From the IMG/VR virus record IMGVR_UViG_3300001749_000008, positions 1-41,803 of that record: a stretch of 41,803 nt of DNA. One strand, written 5' to 3'. Shown piece after piece: positions 1 to 6,771 of this stretch. Positions within the stretch are counted from its first letter, which is position 1, and each line of letters opens with the position of its first letter. Source of the DNA: a virus. A model generated the notes under the pieces. It saw nothing but the letters and a program-made list of their open reading frames with translations. It was not told where the DNA came from and made no database searches. A program made the translations under genes and the position numbers.

Positions 1-2068
1 TATCATCTGTATCGAAGTGGATACTTGACATTTTACCTTCTTTAAGACGATTGCGACCTTTTACGAAGTCAGAATATTTGAGTTTCTTGTATTCTTTCTT
101 CTTGGCTTTCCAAGTTTTACCCGAGTGATATTTGTATTCGCCAGCGTGGTAATCGTGTTCGGATTTATGATGATCTGCTTTCCTCTGCTCAAGGGCAGCT
201 TGATGGGCAAGTTCTTCTTCTGCACCTCGAGCATGTTCTTTACTCTCAAATCCGTGATTTTTCCATTCGCCGTTACTTAGATCGCGCTGGATGCTGCGGC
301 TATCATTGGCTAATTCTTTATGCATCACGTGTTGATTGTGGTGGCTGTTAGCTTTTTCTAAATGATGCTCAGCCTTTTTCGTCTTTTCAGCTTTATCATG
401 TGCCTTACTCTGACGTTCTCTTTCTCGTTTAGTTTTACCACCGGAAGCTAGATCGGCTGCATTTGCTGAGGCTCTCTTGCGTAAAGCCTGAAGTTCTTCA
501 GGTGAATATCTTCCCTCTTCAATTTGCACAAAGTCTTCCTTCGTGCAACGAGGTACCTCTTTACCGTTTACAACAGTGACACCTTTTTGCCTGAAACCCT
601 TTTTACATGGACTTTTCGGATCAACGATTCTCTTGCCGAACTTATCAACAGTGTCAGTCCATGCCTCTTTCATAGATTTCTGGGCACGGTAAATTCCGTC
701 ATCTCTGTTAACGGCTTTACGTCCTATTTTAGCCATGTTTGGAGTATCTTCTGAATGTTCCCCATCCCTTTTGTTTTTATTATTACGGAGTACATTATAC
801 CTATCGTATTTTTTATCCATTTCTGGCTTGGCTTTTTTAATGTATCTATTTTTAAGATCGTCAGAAACTTCATTTAGCTTTTCATTTTCTTTTAATTGGA
901 GATGCTTCTTATGGACTGACACCTCTTTATAGGTAGTTGGATTACTTTTGGTGCGAATACCCGTACTAGTCGGAACACTAATAATCACATGGTCTTTTTT
1001 ATTGCTATCATGGCCTTGTATATAACCATTACCGTGTGGGGTCTTCTGGAAATATTTATATTTGCTCTGAGTGGCTTTACTCTTTGCAACTTCGTCTGAA
1101 GAGTGCTTATCCTTATCAAAGGAACCTCCAAGCTTCTTGGTTGCTCTTTTTACACCATCTTCGCGGTTCTGTCTTTTCTTTTCCCAGCGGTCATAGGTTT
1201 TAACTTCTGGGTCATCGTCACCGTAATCTTTTTTAATTTGGGCATGATAATCTTTATTCCAATGTGGCTTTGATTGACCATCAGCCTTTGAAATGTAATT
1301 CTTTAAGACACGATTAGAAACTTCCATAATATCACCAGACTCGAACTCATGTAAATCGCGATCCTCAGCGAAGTATGATTTACCGCGGTTAACATATGAA
1401 TTGACTCTTGCGAATGCATATTGTTCTGGAGAGTATTTGTATTGTTCTTTCCACACTTCAAGTCCTCGAGTGAACACTTCACCGAGAACATTGATATCGA
1501 TTCCACTTTTGTCTGATTTCTTCTGAAGTGCTCTATAAGCAGACGAATCTTCATTTACTATATCAGAAAATTTCTTGTAAAATTTGATGTATTTGTTCTT
1601 CTTGTTTGTAGCATCCTTAACACGAGCATCTTTACGACCGGTAAGTAATTCGTCGAAAGATTCATTGAATCCTTCTCTAACGTGTTCTTTCTTACCTAGA
1701 TTGTCGAGCTTCGCACCTCTAAGGAAAGATTGTAGCCTTTTAGCTTCAGCTTGTTGAATGCGCGGCATCAACCGCATAGCAATCTTTTTAATAATCTTTT
1801 GCTTTCCGGCAATCTGTCTGTCGACATTAATTTTCTGTGAAGGGGAAAGATTTTCATAATCAGCACCCAACTTGCCAGCAAACTTACGTCTTACGATTTT
1901 GCGTGCTGCGGCGAAGGCTCTCTTATGGATAATCCTCTTTGGCGCTTTCTTGCGTTGAGCAATTTTCCTTGCAATTCTTAATTTGTTCTTGTTTTTCTTT
2001 ACGATCATAGCTCTTTTCTTACGTTGTTGTAAGTCTAAAACTTCGTCGATATGTTCTTCTTCGTGCAT
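1..2068 (-). CDS. Long Lys/His-rich phage protein, C-terminus cut by window edge
   Basis: The minus-strand frame starts with ATG at 2068 and stays open for 689 codons to the left edge, so the C-terminus is missing. Residues about 18-120 are very basic and rich in KK, RK and KR pairs, followed by a segment reading LSPSQKINVDRQIAGKQ. The middle has mixed charged sequence with an EVSDDLKNRYIKKAKPEM stretch. The last 150 codons are rich in His, Lys and Glu and look helical. From memory, the basic N-terminal module recurs in large T4-like phages without a known role; the EVSDDLK...RYIKKA motif recurs in phage virion-associated proteins. A late promoter and a roughly 230-nt leader precede it, which fits a structural or DNA-packaging role. 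The exact function is unknown. Confidence 0.8.
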   Translation of the reverse strand, partial: MHEEEHIDEVLDLQQRKKRAMIVKKNKNKLRIARKIAQRKKAPKRIIHKRAFAAARKIVRRKFAGKLGADYENLSPSQKINVDRQIAGKQKIIKKIAMRLMPRIQQAEAKRLQSFLRGAKLDNLGKKEHVREGFNESFDELLTGRKDARVKDATNKKNKYIKFYKKFSDIVNEDSSAYRALQKKSDKSGIDINVLGEVFTRGLEVWKEQYKYSPEQYAFARVNSYVNRGKSYFAEDRDLHEFESGDIMEVSNRVLKNYISKADGQSKPHWNKDYHAQIKKDYGDDDPEVKTYDRWEKKRQNREDGVKRATKKLGGSFDKDKHSSDEVAKSKATQSKYKYFQKTPHGNGYIQGHDSNKKDHVIISVPTSTGIRTKSNPTTYKEVSVHKKHLQLKENEKLNEVSDDLKNRYIKKAKPEMDKKYDRYNVLRNNKNKRDGEHSEDTPNMAKIGRKAVNRDDGIYRAQKSMKEAWTDTVDKFGKRIVDPKSPCKKGFRQKGVTVVNGKEVPRCTKEDFVQIEEGRYSPEELQALRKRASANAADLASGGKTKRERERQSKAHDKAEKTKKAEHHLEKANSHHNQHVMHKELANDSRSIQRDLSNGEWKNHGFESKEHARGAEEELAHQAALEQRKADHHKSEHDYHAGEYKYHSGKTWKAKKKEYKKLKYSDFVKGRNRLKEGKMSSIHFDTDD

Positions 2069-2130
2069 CTGTTTCTTTCCCTAATAAAAAATGCCCCTTG
2101 ACAAAGTCAAGAGACAGCTAAATCGTAAAA

Positions 2131-2264
2131 CCAAAACAATCCCATTTCTCCGACGAATTATCTAGCTCGGGAGAAGTAGTAATTGTATCGTGGGTGTTTA
2201 ATATTTGTAAATCCATCAAAGAGTTTTCCTAAGACTTATCTTTGTTAAAACGGGATTGCCTTGG
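2131..2264 (-). other. Structured leader region with a long-range stem
   Basis: Between the nucleotidyltransferase and the long left-edge gene lie about 230 bases without an ORF. Positions 2131-2143 (CCAAAACAATCCC) can pair with 2252-2264 (GGGATTGCCTTGG): 11 of 13 bases pair, with one 2x2 internal loop. Inside, 2147-2152 and 2172-2177 (TTCTCC/GGAGAA) can form a second stem. The region would be the 5' leader of the late transcript. It may be a structured untranslated leader or a processed RNA; no known RNA family was recognised. Confidence 0.35.
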
Positions 2265-2278
2265 CCTTACCGCCGCAC

Positions 2279-2298
2279 AGAACTGCCTGTACAGTTCT
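2279..2298. repeat. Inverted repeat, 7-bp arms
   Basis: AGAACTG at 2279-2285 and CAGTTCT at 2292-2298 form a perfect 7-bp stem with a 6-nt loop. It lies at the stop codon of the nucleotidyltransferase gene and directly downstream of the TATAAATA late promoter on the minus strand. The hairpin would therefore sit at the 5' end of the late transcript. There is no U-run, so it is more likely a 5'-end stabilising hairpin than a terminator. Confidence 0.45.
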
Positions 2299-2908
2299 AT
2301 TTATAAAAGGAAAATTCTTGAGTCTTTAAACCTAAACCATGGCGTACTTCGTAGTATAATGCTTGAGCGAGTTTAATTTGGTTAGTTGGGCACATGTCGA
2401 TAAATGTGCCCATATCGTCACGTAAAGCTGCTTCTCGCATTTTAGTAGCGCTAGAGCCATGAACACCTAGACCACCCTCTGAACGAGTGCCCGCAGACTT
2501 TACTTGAATAGTATCAAAAGTAAAATCCTTGCCATTATAAAGATTAACAATCCGCGTATATTCTTTAACTCTATCTTCACCACAAATCATCGTCACGTGA
2601 TTATAACCATCATTGCATATATTTTTCAGATGCGCAATAAAGTCTGGACTTTTTTTGGTTGCGGCAACGAAGTTTATTTCTGGGAAAAATAGATTGAGAT
2701 ATTTCATCTTAGTGAAAATGTCGAGTGGATTTTTTTTCTTACTAAAAGTTTTAGACACGACGACCATATGATCAGCATCTGAATAATATGCCAAGTCGAG
2801 AATGTAATTTAAAACCTTCGCGTGACCTATTGTCGGCGGATTAAATCTACCAAAACTAAATATGATTTTCTTATCAGCTTTAACCACTAAACTTCTCAAA
2901 GTTTGCAT
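2297..2908 (-). CDS. HIGH-type nucleotidyltransferase (cytidylyltransferase-like)
   Basis: This 203-residue protein belongs to the cytidylyltransferase/NMN-adenylyltransferase superfamily, which couples NTP to a phosphorylated substrate. The sequence shows GRFNPPTIGHAKV near the N-terminus (the HxGH-like T-I-G-H signature) and SSATKMR near residue 160 (the ISSTxxR-type phosphate-binding motif). Homologues occur in many T4-like phages, usually annotated only as nucleotidyltransferases. I chose ATG at 2908; an in-frame TTG lies upstream at 2932. The start overlaps the upstream ligase-like gene by 29 nt, so the two are probably translationally coupled. The substrate is unknown: NAD metabolism or a cell-surface nucleotide sugar are both possible. 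Confidence 0.8.
   Translation of the reverse strand: MQTLRSLVVKADKKIIFSFGRFNPPTIGHAKVLNYILDLAYYSDADHMVVVSKTFSKKKNPLDIFTKMKYLNLFFPEINFVAATKKSPDFIAHLKNICNDGYNHVTMICGEDRVKEYTRIVNLYNGKDFTFDTIQVKSAGTRSEGGLGVHGSSATKMREAALRDDMGTFIDMCPTNQIKLAQALYYEVRHGLGLKTQEFSFYK
2298..2305 (-). promoter_or_regulatory. T4-type late promoter TATAAATA
   Basis: The minus strand reads TATAAATA exactly, the consensus -10 element used by the gp55/gp33/gp45 late machinery of T4-like phages. It overlaps the end of the nucleotidyltransferase ORF and points to the long gene at 2068. Transcription would begin about 6-10 nt downstream, at the 2279-2298 hairpin. Confidence 0.6.
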
Positions 2909-3860
2909 GACTAAAGATGTCTCTATTAACAAGTTTCACAAAGGTACCACCAGATCGCGTTACGTATCCTTCATGACCTACTTGGTCGTCGCCAATATAC
3001 ATTTCAAGATCACCGCAACTTGAGCGTTTGTCGAGATAGTCGATGAGACTCCGTTTGTATCTTAATAAGGCGAGGTAAACTCGTAATATCTCATAAGGAT
3101 AATTGTATTTATAAACAATGTCCCCTAGAGTTTGTTCATTTATTTCAATTCTATTTCTAACAAGACTATTAATTTCCTTTAACAGTACATTAATATTAGT
3201 TAATGAAGTTTTTTCATATGACTCATCTGAAATGTGACTAAAAGCTTCTTCCAAATCATAATATTCTTTTGGGGATATTAAACCATTGTTATCAAATCTC
3301 GTTATAGTTTTATCCGGGATATAATATCGCCCGCATAGAGTATTTTCATCACAATGGTGACCCATCGGGTGCGCATTACCGTGTCTATCATAGCGGGTAT
3401 GTATAGCTAGAACCATCTCATAATCTACTGAATGAGCGCGCTTCTTAAATTTGTACGTAATGTTATTAGGCGTGCGGGAGCCGTCTTCTATATCTTTATG
3501 AAACAGCAAATCTGCCTGGAAGATATTACTATCTTTGTGGAGACTGGGATAATTTTTATAAAACTCATTCATCGTAGGCCAAAGTTTCTCAAGTTTTTCT
3601 ACCAAACCAGGACTCCTAGCTCCATGATTTTTATGAATGTCTGATACGGAGTAATTAATTTTAGGTGTCTTATTAAAATAAGATTTAGAAGAAAGAAAGA
3701 ACTTTTGCTCGACTGGACATATGCCGAATACTAATGCTGGCATTCCGTCGTATTTGATAGAATACGATTCTTGTTCCAGCGCGACCAAAGAAGACTTGGC
3801 ACTCTGATAGTTCATTAATGCCAAGTCTTCTAAGTGGTGTATATGACTAACTTTCTGCAT
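2880..3860 (-). CDS. DUF6267-like phage protein with a KxDG ligase-type motif
   Basis: This is a 326-residue conserved phage protein, resembling what I know as DUF6267. At residue 36 it reads SIKYDGMPALVFG, matching motif I (KxDG) of covalent nucleotidyltransferases such as DNA and RNA ligases. Near the C-terminus GTFVKLVNRDIFS could be the Lys-containing motif V, and IFQADLLF lies between, where motif III or IV would be expected. I infer a ligase/capping-enzyme fold, but no activity is established. It overlaps the nucleotidyltransferase downstream, and the pair is consistently adjacent in spirit: both would handle nucleotidyl groups. Confidence 0.7.
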   Translation of the reverse strand: MQKVSHIHHLEDLALMNYQSAKSSLVALEQESYSIKYDGMPALVFGICPVEQKFFLSSKSYFNKTPKINYSVSDIHKNHGARSPGLVEKLEKLWPTMNEFYKNYPSLHKDSNIFQADLLFHKDIEDGSRTPNNITYKFKKRAHSVDYEMVLAIHTRYDRHGNAHPMGHHCDENTLCGRYYIPDKTITRFDNNGLISPKEYYDLEEAFSHISDESYEKTSLTNINVLLKEINSLVRNRIEINEQTLGDIVYKYNYPYEILRVYLALLRYKRSLIDYLDKRSSCGDLEMYIGDDQVGHEGYVTRSGGTFVKLVNRDIFSHANFEKFSG

Positions 3861-3868
3861 TGTATATC

Positions 3869-4138
3869 CTAACTGTTCTTGAGACGATCCAATGCTATGA
3901 CAACTTCTCCTACTGCAGCATTCACTTCAGCTCCCATAATTTTAGCCAAGCCGTTGCGGTCAGATAGGTGCATACTTTCTTCAAGTCTTTCAATATCGAC
4001 ACCTATACTAAGTTTTTCCTTTGACATCGGAACCCATTTTTGCCCATTAAACTCTTCGCCTTCAGAGTTTGTTAAACAATCTAAGACATTTTCCAAATGA
4101 TTAATTAAAGCTGTCTTAAGTTCCGCATCGATACTCAT
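3869..4138 (-). CDS. Hypothetical protein, 89 aa
   Basis: An acidic, mostly helical 89-residue protein with no recognised motif. It begins with ATG at 4138, which overlaps the stop of the 55-aa gene upstream as ATGA, and it ends 8 nt before the ligase-like gene. It is therefore part of the minus-strand operon that includes the helicase. A chaperone- or adaptor-like small protein is possible but unsupported. Confidence 0.7.
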   Translation of the reverse strand: MSIDAELKTALINHLENVLDCLTNSEGEEFNGQKWVPMSKEKLSIGVDIERLEESMHLSDRNGLAKIMGAEVNAAVGEVVIALDRLKNS

Positions 4139-4302
4139 GGTCGAACTCCTTGAAAAACAAACCTAGGGGTTCTACCGTTAAACCCACCGCCACCATTTAA
4201 AAACAACTTCATCGTGCGCAACTTCTTCATATTAGGACTTTTCATAAGAGTGTAATTGGTGTTAGTTTCGATTACAGCATTTTCGATGATTTTATATTTC
4301 AT
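4135..4302 (-). CDS. Hypothetical small basic protein, 55 aa
   Basis: A 55-residue ORF fills the gap between the helicase C-terminal part and the 89-aa gene. Its ATG (4302-4300) overlaps the helicase stop as ATGA, and its own TGA (4137-4135) overlaps the ATG of the next gene. Double stop/start overlap is strong evidence that it is translated. The protein is basic, with a glycine run (LNGGGGFNGRTP) in the C-terminal half. No family was recognised. Confidence 0.7.
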   Translation of the reverse strand: MKYKIIENAVIETNTNYTLMKSPNMKKLRTMKLFLNGGGGFNGRTPRFVFQGVRP

Positions 4303-4853
4303 TTAAAGTCCTTGATCTTGTGTTTAAATTCATCATTAGTTCTTTTACCCATCGGTGTATTATCCGTTGTTGATGGTTCACCGATTAGATTTTGGGCAGT
4401 TTCTTCCACGTCATACAATTTCATTCGTGATCGATCAATACCGATTGTAAAACGTCGGTTAGTTGTTGTATCACAGTATCGATTTTTCAGCTGTTTTACC
4501 ATAACCTGATTTACACTTTCAAGTTCTTCTGACGATATAAGTGCTAACATTAAATCAGCGGTTGCTGGAAGACCAAAACTGTTCTTGGTCAATACACCAT
4601 TACAATAGAATAGATTATCACCTGAAGTAGAAATATCCACAGTTTCCATTTCTCCCATCGGTTCAATCGCCATAATACGTTCATTGTAATCAATTTCAGA
4701 ATCAGACAACTTTTGTTTATCAAGCTTTTCAGTTTCAAGCTTATACAACAAGTCAGTTAGAACATCGACAGGCATATCTCCAACCGGGTATTCATTTAGC
4801 ACTAACCATTCTGCTTTCGCGAGACATTGCAAATATAGATTATCAGTTGGCAT
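4299..4853 (-). CDS. 41: Helicase gp41, part 3: C-intein of second split intein plus C-extein
   Basis: Residues 1-91 are the C-terminal half of a split intein, with block F at DISTSGDNLFYCNGV and block G ending LTKN. The remaining 93 residues are the helicase C-terminus, beginning SFGLPATADLM as in T4 gp41. Extein joining occurs at TDTSE/SFGLP. ATG at 4853 is preferred because GGAG lies 7 nt upstream; another in-frame ATG at 4868 has no such site. The start overlaps the stop of part 2 by 11 nt in another frame, with no endonuclease between. Two oddities: the C-intein has about 50 extra N-terminal residues compared with known gp41 C-inteins of about 40, and the usual penultimate His is Lys. 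Confidence 0.85.
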   Translation of the reverse strand: MPTDNLYLQCLAKAEWLVLNEYPVGDMPVDVLTDLLYKLETEKLDKQKLSDSEIDYNERIMAIEPMGEMETVDISTSGDNLFYCNGVLTKNSFGLPATADLMLALISSEELESVNQVMVKQLKNRYCDTTTNRRFTIGIDRSRMKLYDVEETAQNLIGEPSTTDNTPMGKRTNDEFKHKIKDFK

Positions 4854-6075
4854 TAGTTTTCTCCACATTTAAATAATCGCCAACACTTAGCATTCCACTT
4901 TCAATAGAAATTCTACCACGCTTAGTTGGAAACACATGTTCAGCCGAAACGATAATAGTTTTGCCTGACTCGAGCTTAATCTCATAACACTGTTTGAGCT
5001 TGGAATGATGCACCATGTGGACAGTCTTATAGCGATCATTAGATGTTATCTGGTCGCCGACTTTTACATCTTTAATTTTCTTCTTACTACCATCAATTAG
5101 AGTCACTTCTTCCTCGGCATAGATACACTCTGAGGTGTCAGTCAACTCAACATCAGAGTTGTTAAATCCAGAACGCGTAACTTGGGTAGCTGAAAAAATG
5201 GGAACATCATATTCAACAGCTAGACCACGAATTTCTTCAGCAATAGATTTAATGTATGTGTATGAGTTTACATTTGAACCAGTTTTAACACGAGACGATG
5301 CACAGATGTTGATATAATCAATATAGATCATATCTGGCACGAAACGCTTTTTGATCTTCAACTCATTCAAAAGGTGACGGAAGTGACCAGCATGAGCAGA
5401 AGATGTTGGATATTCTTTAACAATCAGTTTACCAAGAGTTCTGGATTTTACTTTCTCGATTTGCTTAGTGTAATAATCCTTTGGAGCATTTTCCAAATCT
5501 TGAATCTTGATGTTGAGTAGATTTGCATCGATACGTTCTGCAATCTTTTCTTCAGCCATTTCCATAGTGATATAAAGGACATTTTTATTATCCATCAAGT
5601 TGGCTGCAGCGAAGTGACACATTGCCAAACTTTTGCCAACACCTGTATTGTGAGATTCAATTCCAGCAGTATAATACCTATGATTGTCATGATTAACCTG
5701 AATATCTACAATTGGAATTTTTTGACCAGTCAAATTTACAGATACATTTGAAACGCCATCCTTAGTCATGATTTTAGGTAAAGAGTTTTCTGAAACCGTA
5801 TGACCACCCATCCGATTTTGCTTAAAGTGCATGCATTTTATTTCCAAATCACCTGCGGATATCCATTCACCTAAAGGAGTTTTGAATAAGTGATCAGAAT
5901 TACATCTGACAGTATAACCGTTTTCAGTTTCTACAAAATATTCTTCGTGCTCACCCTTATCTACAAAGGTATTAACACCTACCCAACCATCGGGCGAATC
6001 TACTTCAATTTCATATCCGTCTTTTAACAACTGATCAATATCACCAATTGGCATTTCTTTTTCAACCCAATTCAT
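4843..6075 (-). CDS. 41: Helicase gp41, part 2: C-intein 1, middle extein, N-intein 2
   Basis: This 410-residue ORF has three zones. Residues 1-143 are the C-terminal part of intein 1, with block B at GYTVRCNSDHLF, block F at VDIQVNHDNHRYY and the end IESHN. Residues 144-316 are the central RecA-like helicase core, opening with TGVGKS, which completes the Walker A loop, and including DMIYIDYINI (Walker B) and SATQVTR. Residues 317-410 are the N-terminal part of intein 2, starting Cys-317 (CIYAEEEVTL) with block B at TIIVSAEHVF. The hexameric helicase unwinds DNA at the fork with gp61 primase. Start ATG 6075 has a GAGG site 5 nt upstream. Two protein-splicing reactions would be needed to use this piece. 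Confidence 0.9.
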   Translation of the reverse strand: MNWVEKEMPIGDIDQLLKDGYEIEVDSPDGWVGVNTFVDKGEHEEYFVETENGYTVRCNSDHLFKTPLGEWISAGDLEIKCMHFKQNRMGGHTVSENSLPKIMTKDGVSNVSVNLTGQKIPIVDIQVNHDNHRYYTAGIESHNTGVGKSLAMCHFAAANLMDNKNVLYITMEMAEEKIAERIDANLLNIKIQDLENAPKDYYTKQIEKVKSRTLGKLIVKEYPTSSAHAGHFRHLLNELKIKKRFVPDMIYIDYINICASSRVKTGSNVNSYTYIKSIAEEIRGLAVEYDVPIFSATQVTRSGFNNSDVELTDTSECIYAEEEVTLIDGSKKKIKDVKVGDQITSNDRYKTVHMVHHSKLKQCYEIKLESGKTIIVSAEHVFPTKRGRISIESGMLSVGDYLNVEKTNAN

Positions 6076-6089
6076 AAAAACCTCAATTT

Positions 6090-6097
6090 AATAAATA
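6090..6097 (+). promoter_or_regulatory. Candidate late-type promoter box AATAAATA
   Basis: The plus strand has AATAAATA in the 48-bp gap before the HNH gene, one base off the TATAAATA late consensus. The same box with similar flanks (CTCAAT before, AATnCTA after) precedes the other isolated plus-strand gene, the muramidase, at 13550. An AGGAG ribosome binding site follows at 6112-6116. Confidence 0.35.
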
Positions 6098-6123
6098 ATT
6101 CTAACAGGAACAGGAGTCTATAC

Positions 6124-6771
6124 ATGAATATTTATAAGAAAATATACGATAAACTGTGCAAAAATGGAAAAAACTTAAAAGAGCATTATGCTCCTAAATC
6201 TAATATACATAAACACCACATCAGACCAAAGCATGCTGGCGGATTAGATAAAAATTCTAATTTTACCTATCTGACAGTAAGAGAGCACATCATAGCACAT
6301 TTTCTACTTTGGAAAATATACCAAAGCCCAAACGATTTAAGAGCTATGAAAATGTTAGGTGCAGAGCTTACACCTAAACAAAGATCAATTGTTGGTAAAT
6401 ATTGTCATGAAAATGGAATAGGATTTCATTCTAAAAAATATCAAAACAATAAACAGTGGCATTTAGATAGAGCTAAAAAATCAAGTGAAACCCAAAGGAA
6501 AAATAAGATTGGAGCTTTTTTTGATCCTGAGCTTAAAAAGGAAATAGCTTCTAAAGGTGGTAAAGAAGGCGTAAAAACCCAAAGGAAAAATAAGATTGGA
6601 GCTTTTTTTGATCCTGAGCTTAAAAAGGAAATAGCTTCTAAAGGTGGACAGGCGCTTAAAGGTTTAATATGCGTAACCAATGGAAAGCACAGGACAAGAA
6701 TTAAACCAGAGCTCCTAAACAAATATATCTCGGAAGGATATAAAAAAGGTTTTACACTTTACGATATCTGA
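6124..6771 (+). CDS. HNH homing endonuclease in the gp41 split-intein gap
   Basis: A free-standing homing endonuclease of 215 residues. The HNH core lies at residues 28-60: HKHHIRPKHAGG followed by NFTYLTVREHIIAH, a common phage HNH signature. The C-terminal half has two copies of a Lys-rich 29-residue unit and probably binds DNA. It starts at ATG 6124, 7 nt after AGGAG. The gene is on the strand opposite the helicase and its 3' end overlaps the helicase part 1 stop by 20 bp, so the last codons of the N-intein are antisense to the end of this gene. It presumably cuts intein-less helicase genes near the insertion site; the target is inferred from position only. Confidence 0.85.
   Translation: MNIYKKIYDKLCKNGKNLKEHYAPKSNIHKHHIRPKHAGGLDKNSNFTYLTVREHIIAHFLLWKIYQSPNDLRAMKMLGAELTPKQRSIVGKYCHENGIGFHSKKYQNNKQWHLDRAKKSSETQRKNKIGAFFDPELKKEIASKGGKEGVKTQRKNKIGAFFDPELKKEIASKGGQALKGLICVTNGKHRTRIKPELLNKYISEGYKKGFTLYDI
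6488..6647 (+). repeat. Perfect 73-bp direct repeat inside the HNH gene
   Basis: Positions 6488-6560 and 6575-6647 are identical over 73 bases, with a period of 87 bases (29 codons). The repeat keeps the reading frame and doubles a Lys-rich segment containing KIGAFFDPELKKEIASKGG. Perfect identity points to recent duplication. The unit resembles the short DNA-binding modules (NUMOD type) found at the C-termini of phage homing endonucleases. Confidence 0.9.

Noticed and set aside
524-932. Plus-strand ORFs of 65-76 aa
   Set aside because: They lie antisense to the long minus-strand gene that is open from 2068 to the left edge, and show no motif or ribosome binding site.
2098-2112. CTTGAC-AAA-GTCAAG hairpin before the long left-edge gene
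   Set aside because: A 6-bp palindrome with a T-run only five bases later on the minus strand, directly in front of a gene start; too weak to call a terminator.
3109-3116. TATTTATA (TATAAATA on the minus strand) inside the ligase-like gene; similar hits near 1052, 11489 and 39209
   Set aside because: These are inside AT-rich coding sequence, with no gene start in the right place downstream. They are expected by chance.
6120-6771. Reading the HNH gene as part of a contiguous intein
   Set aside because: It is on the opposite strand to the helicase, so it cannot be an in-frame endonuclease domain; it is free-standing.
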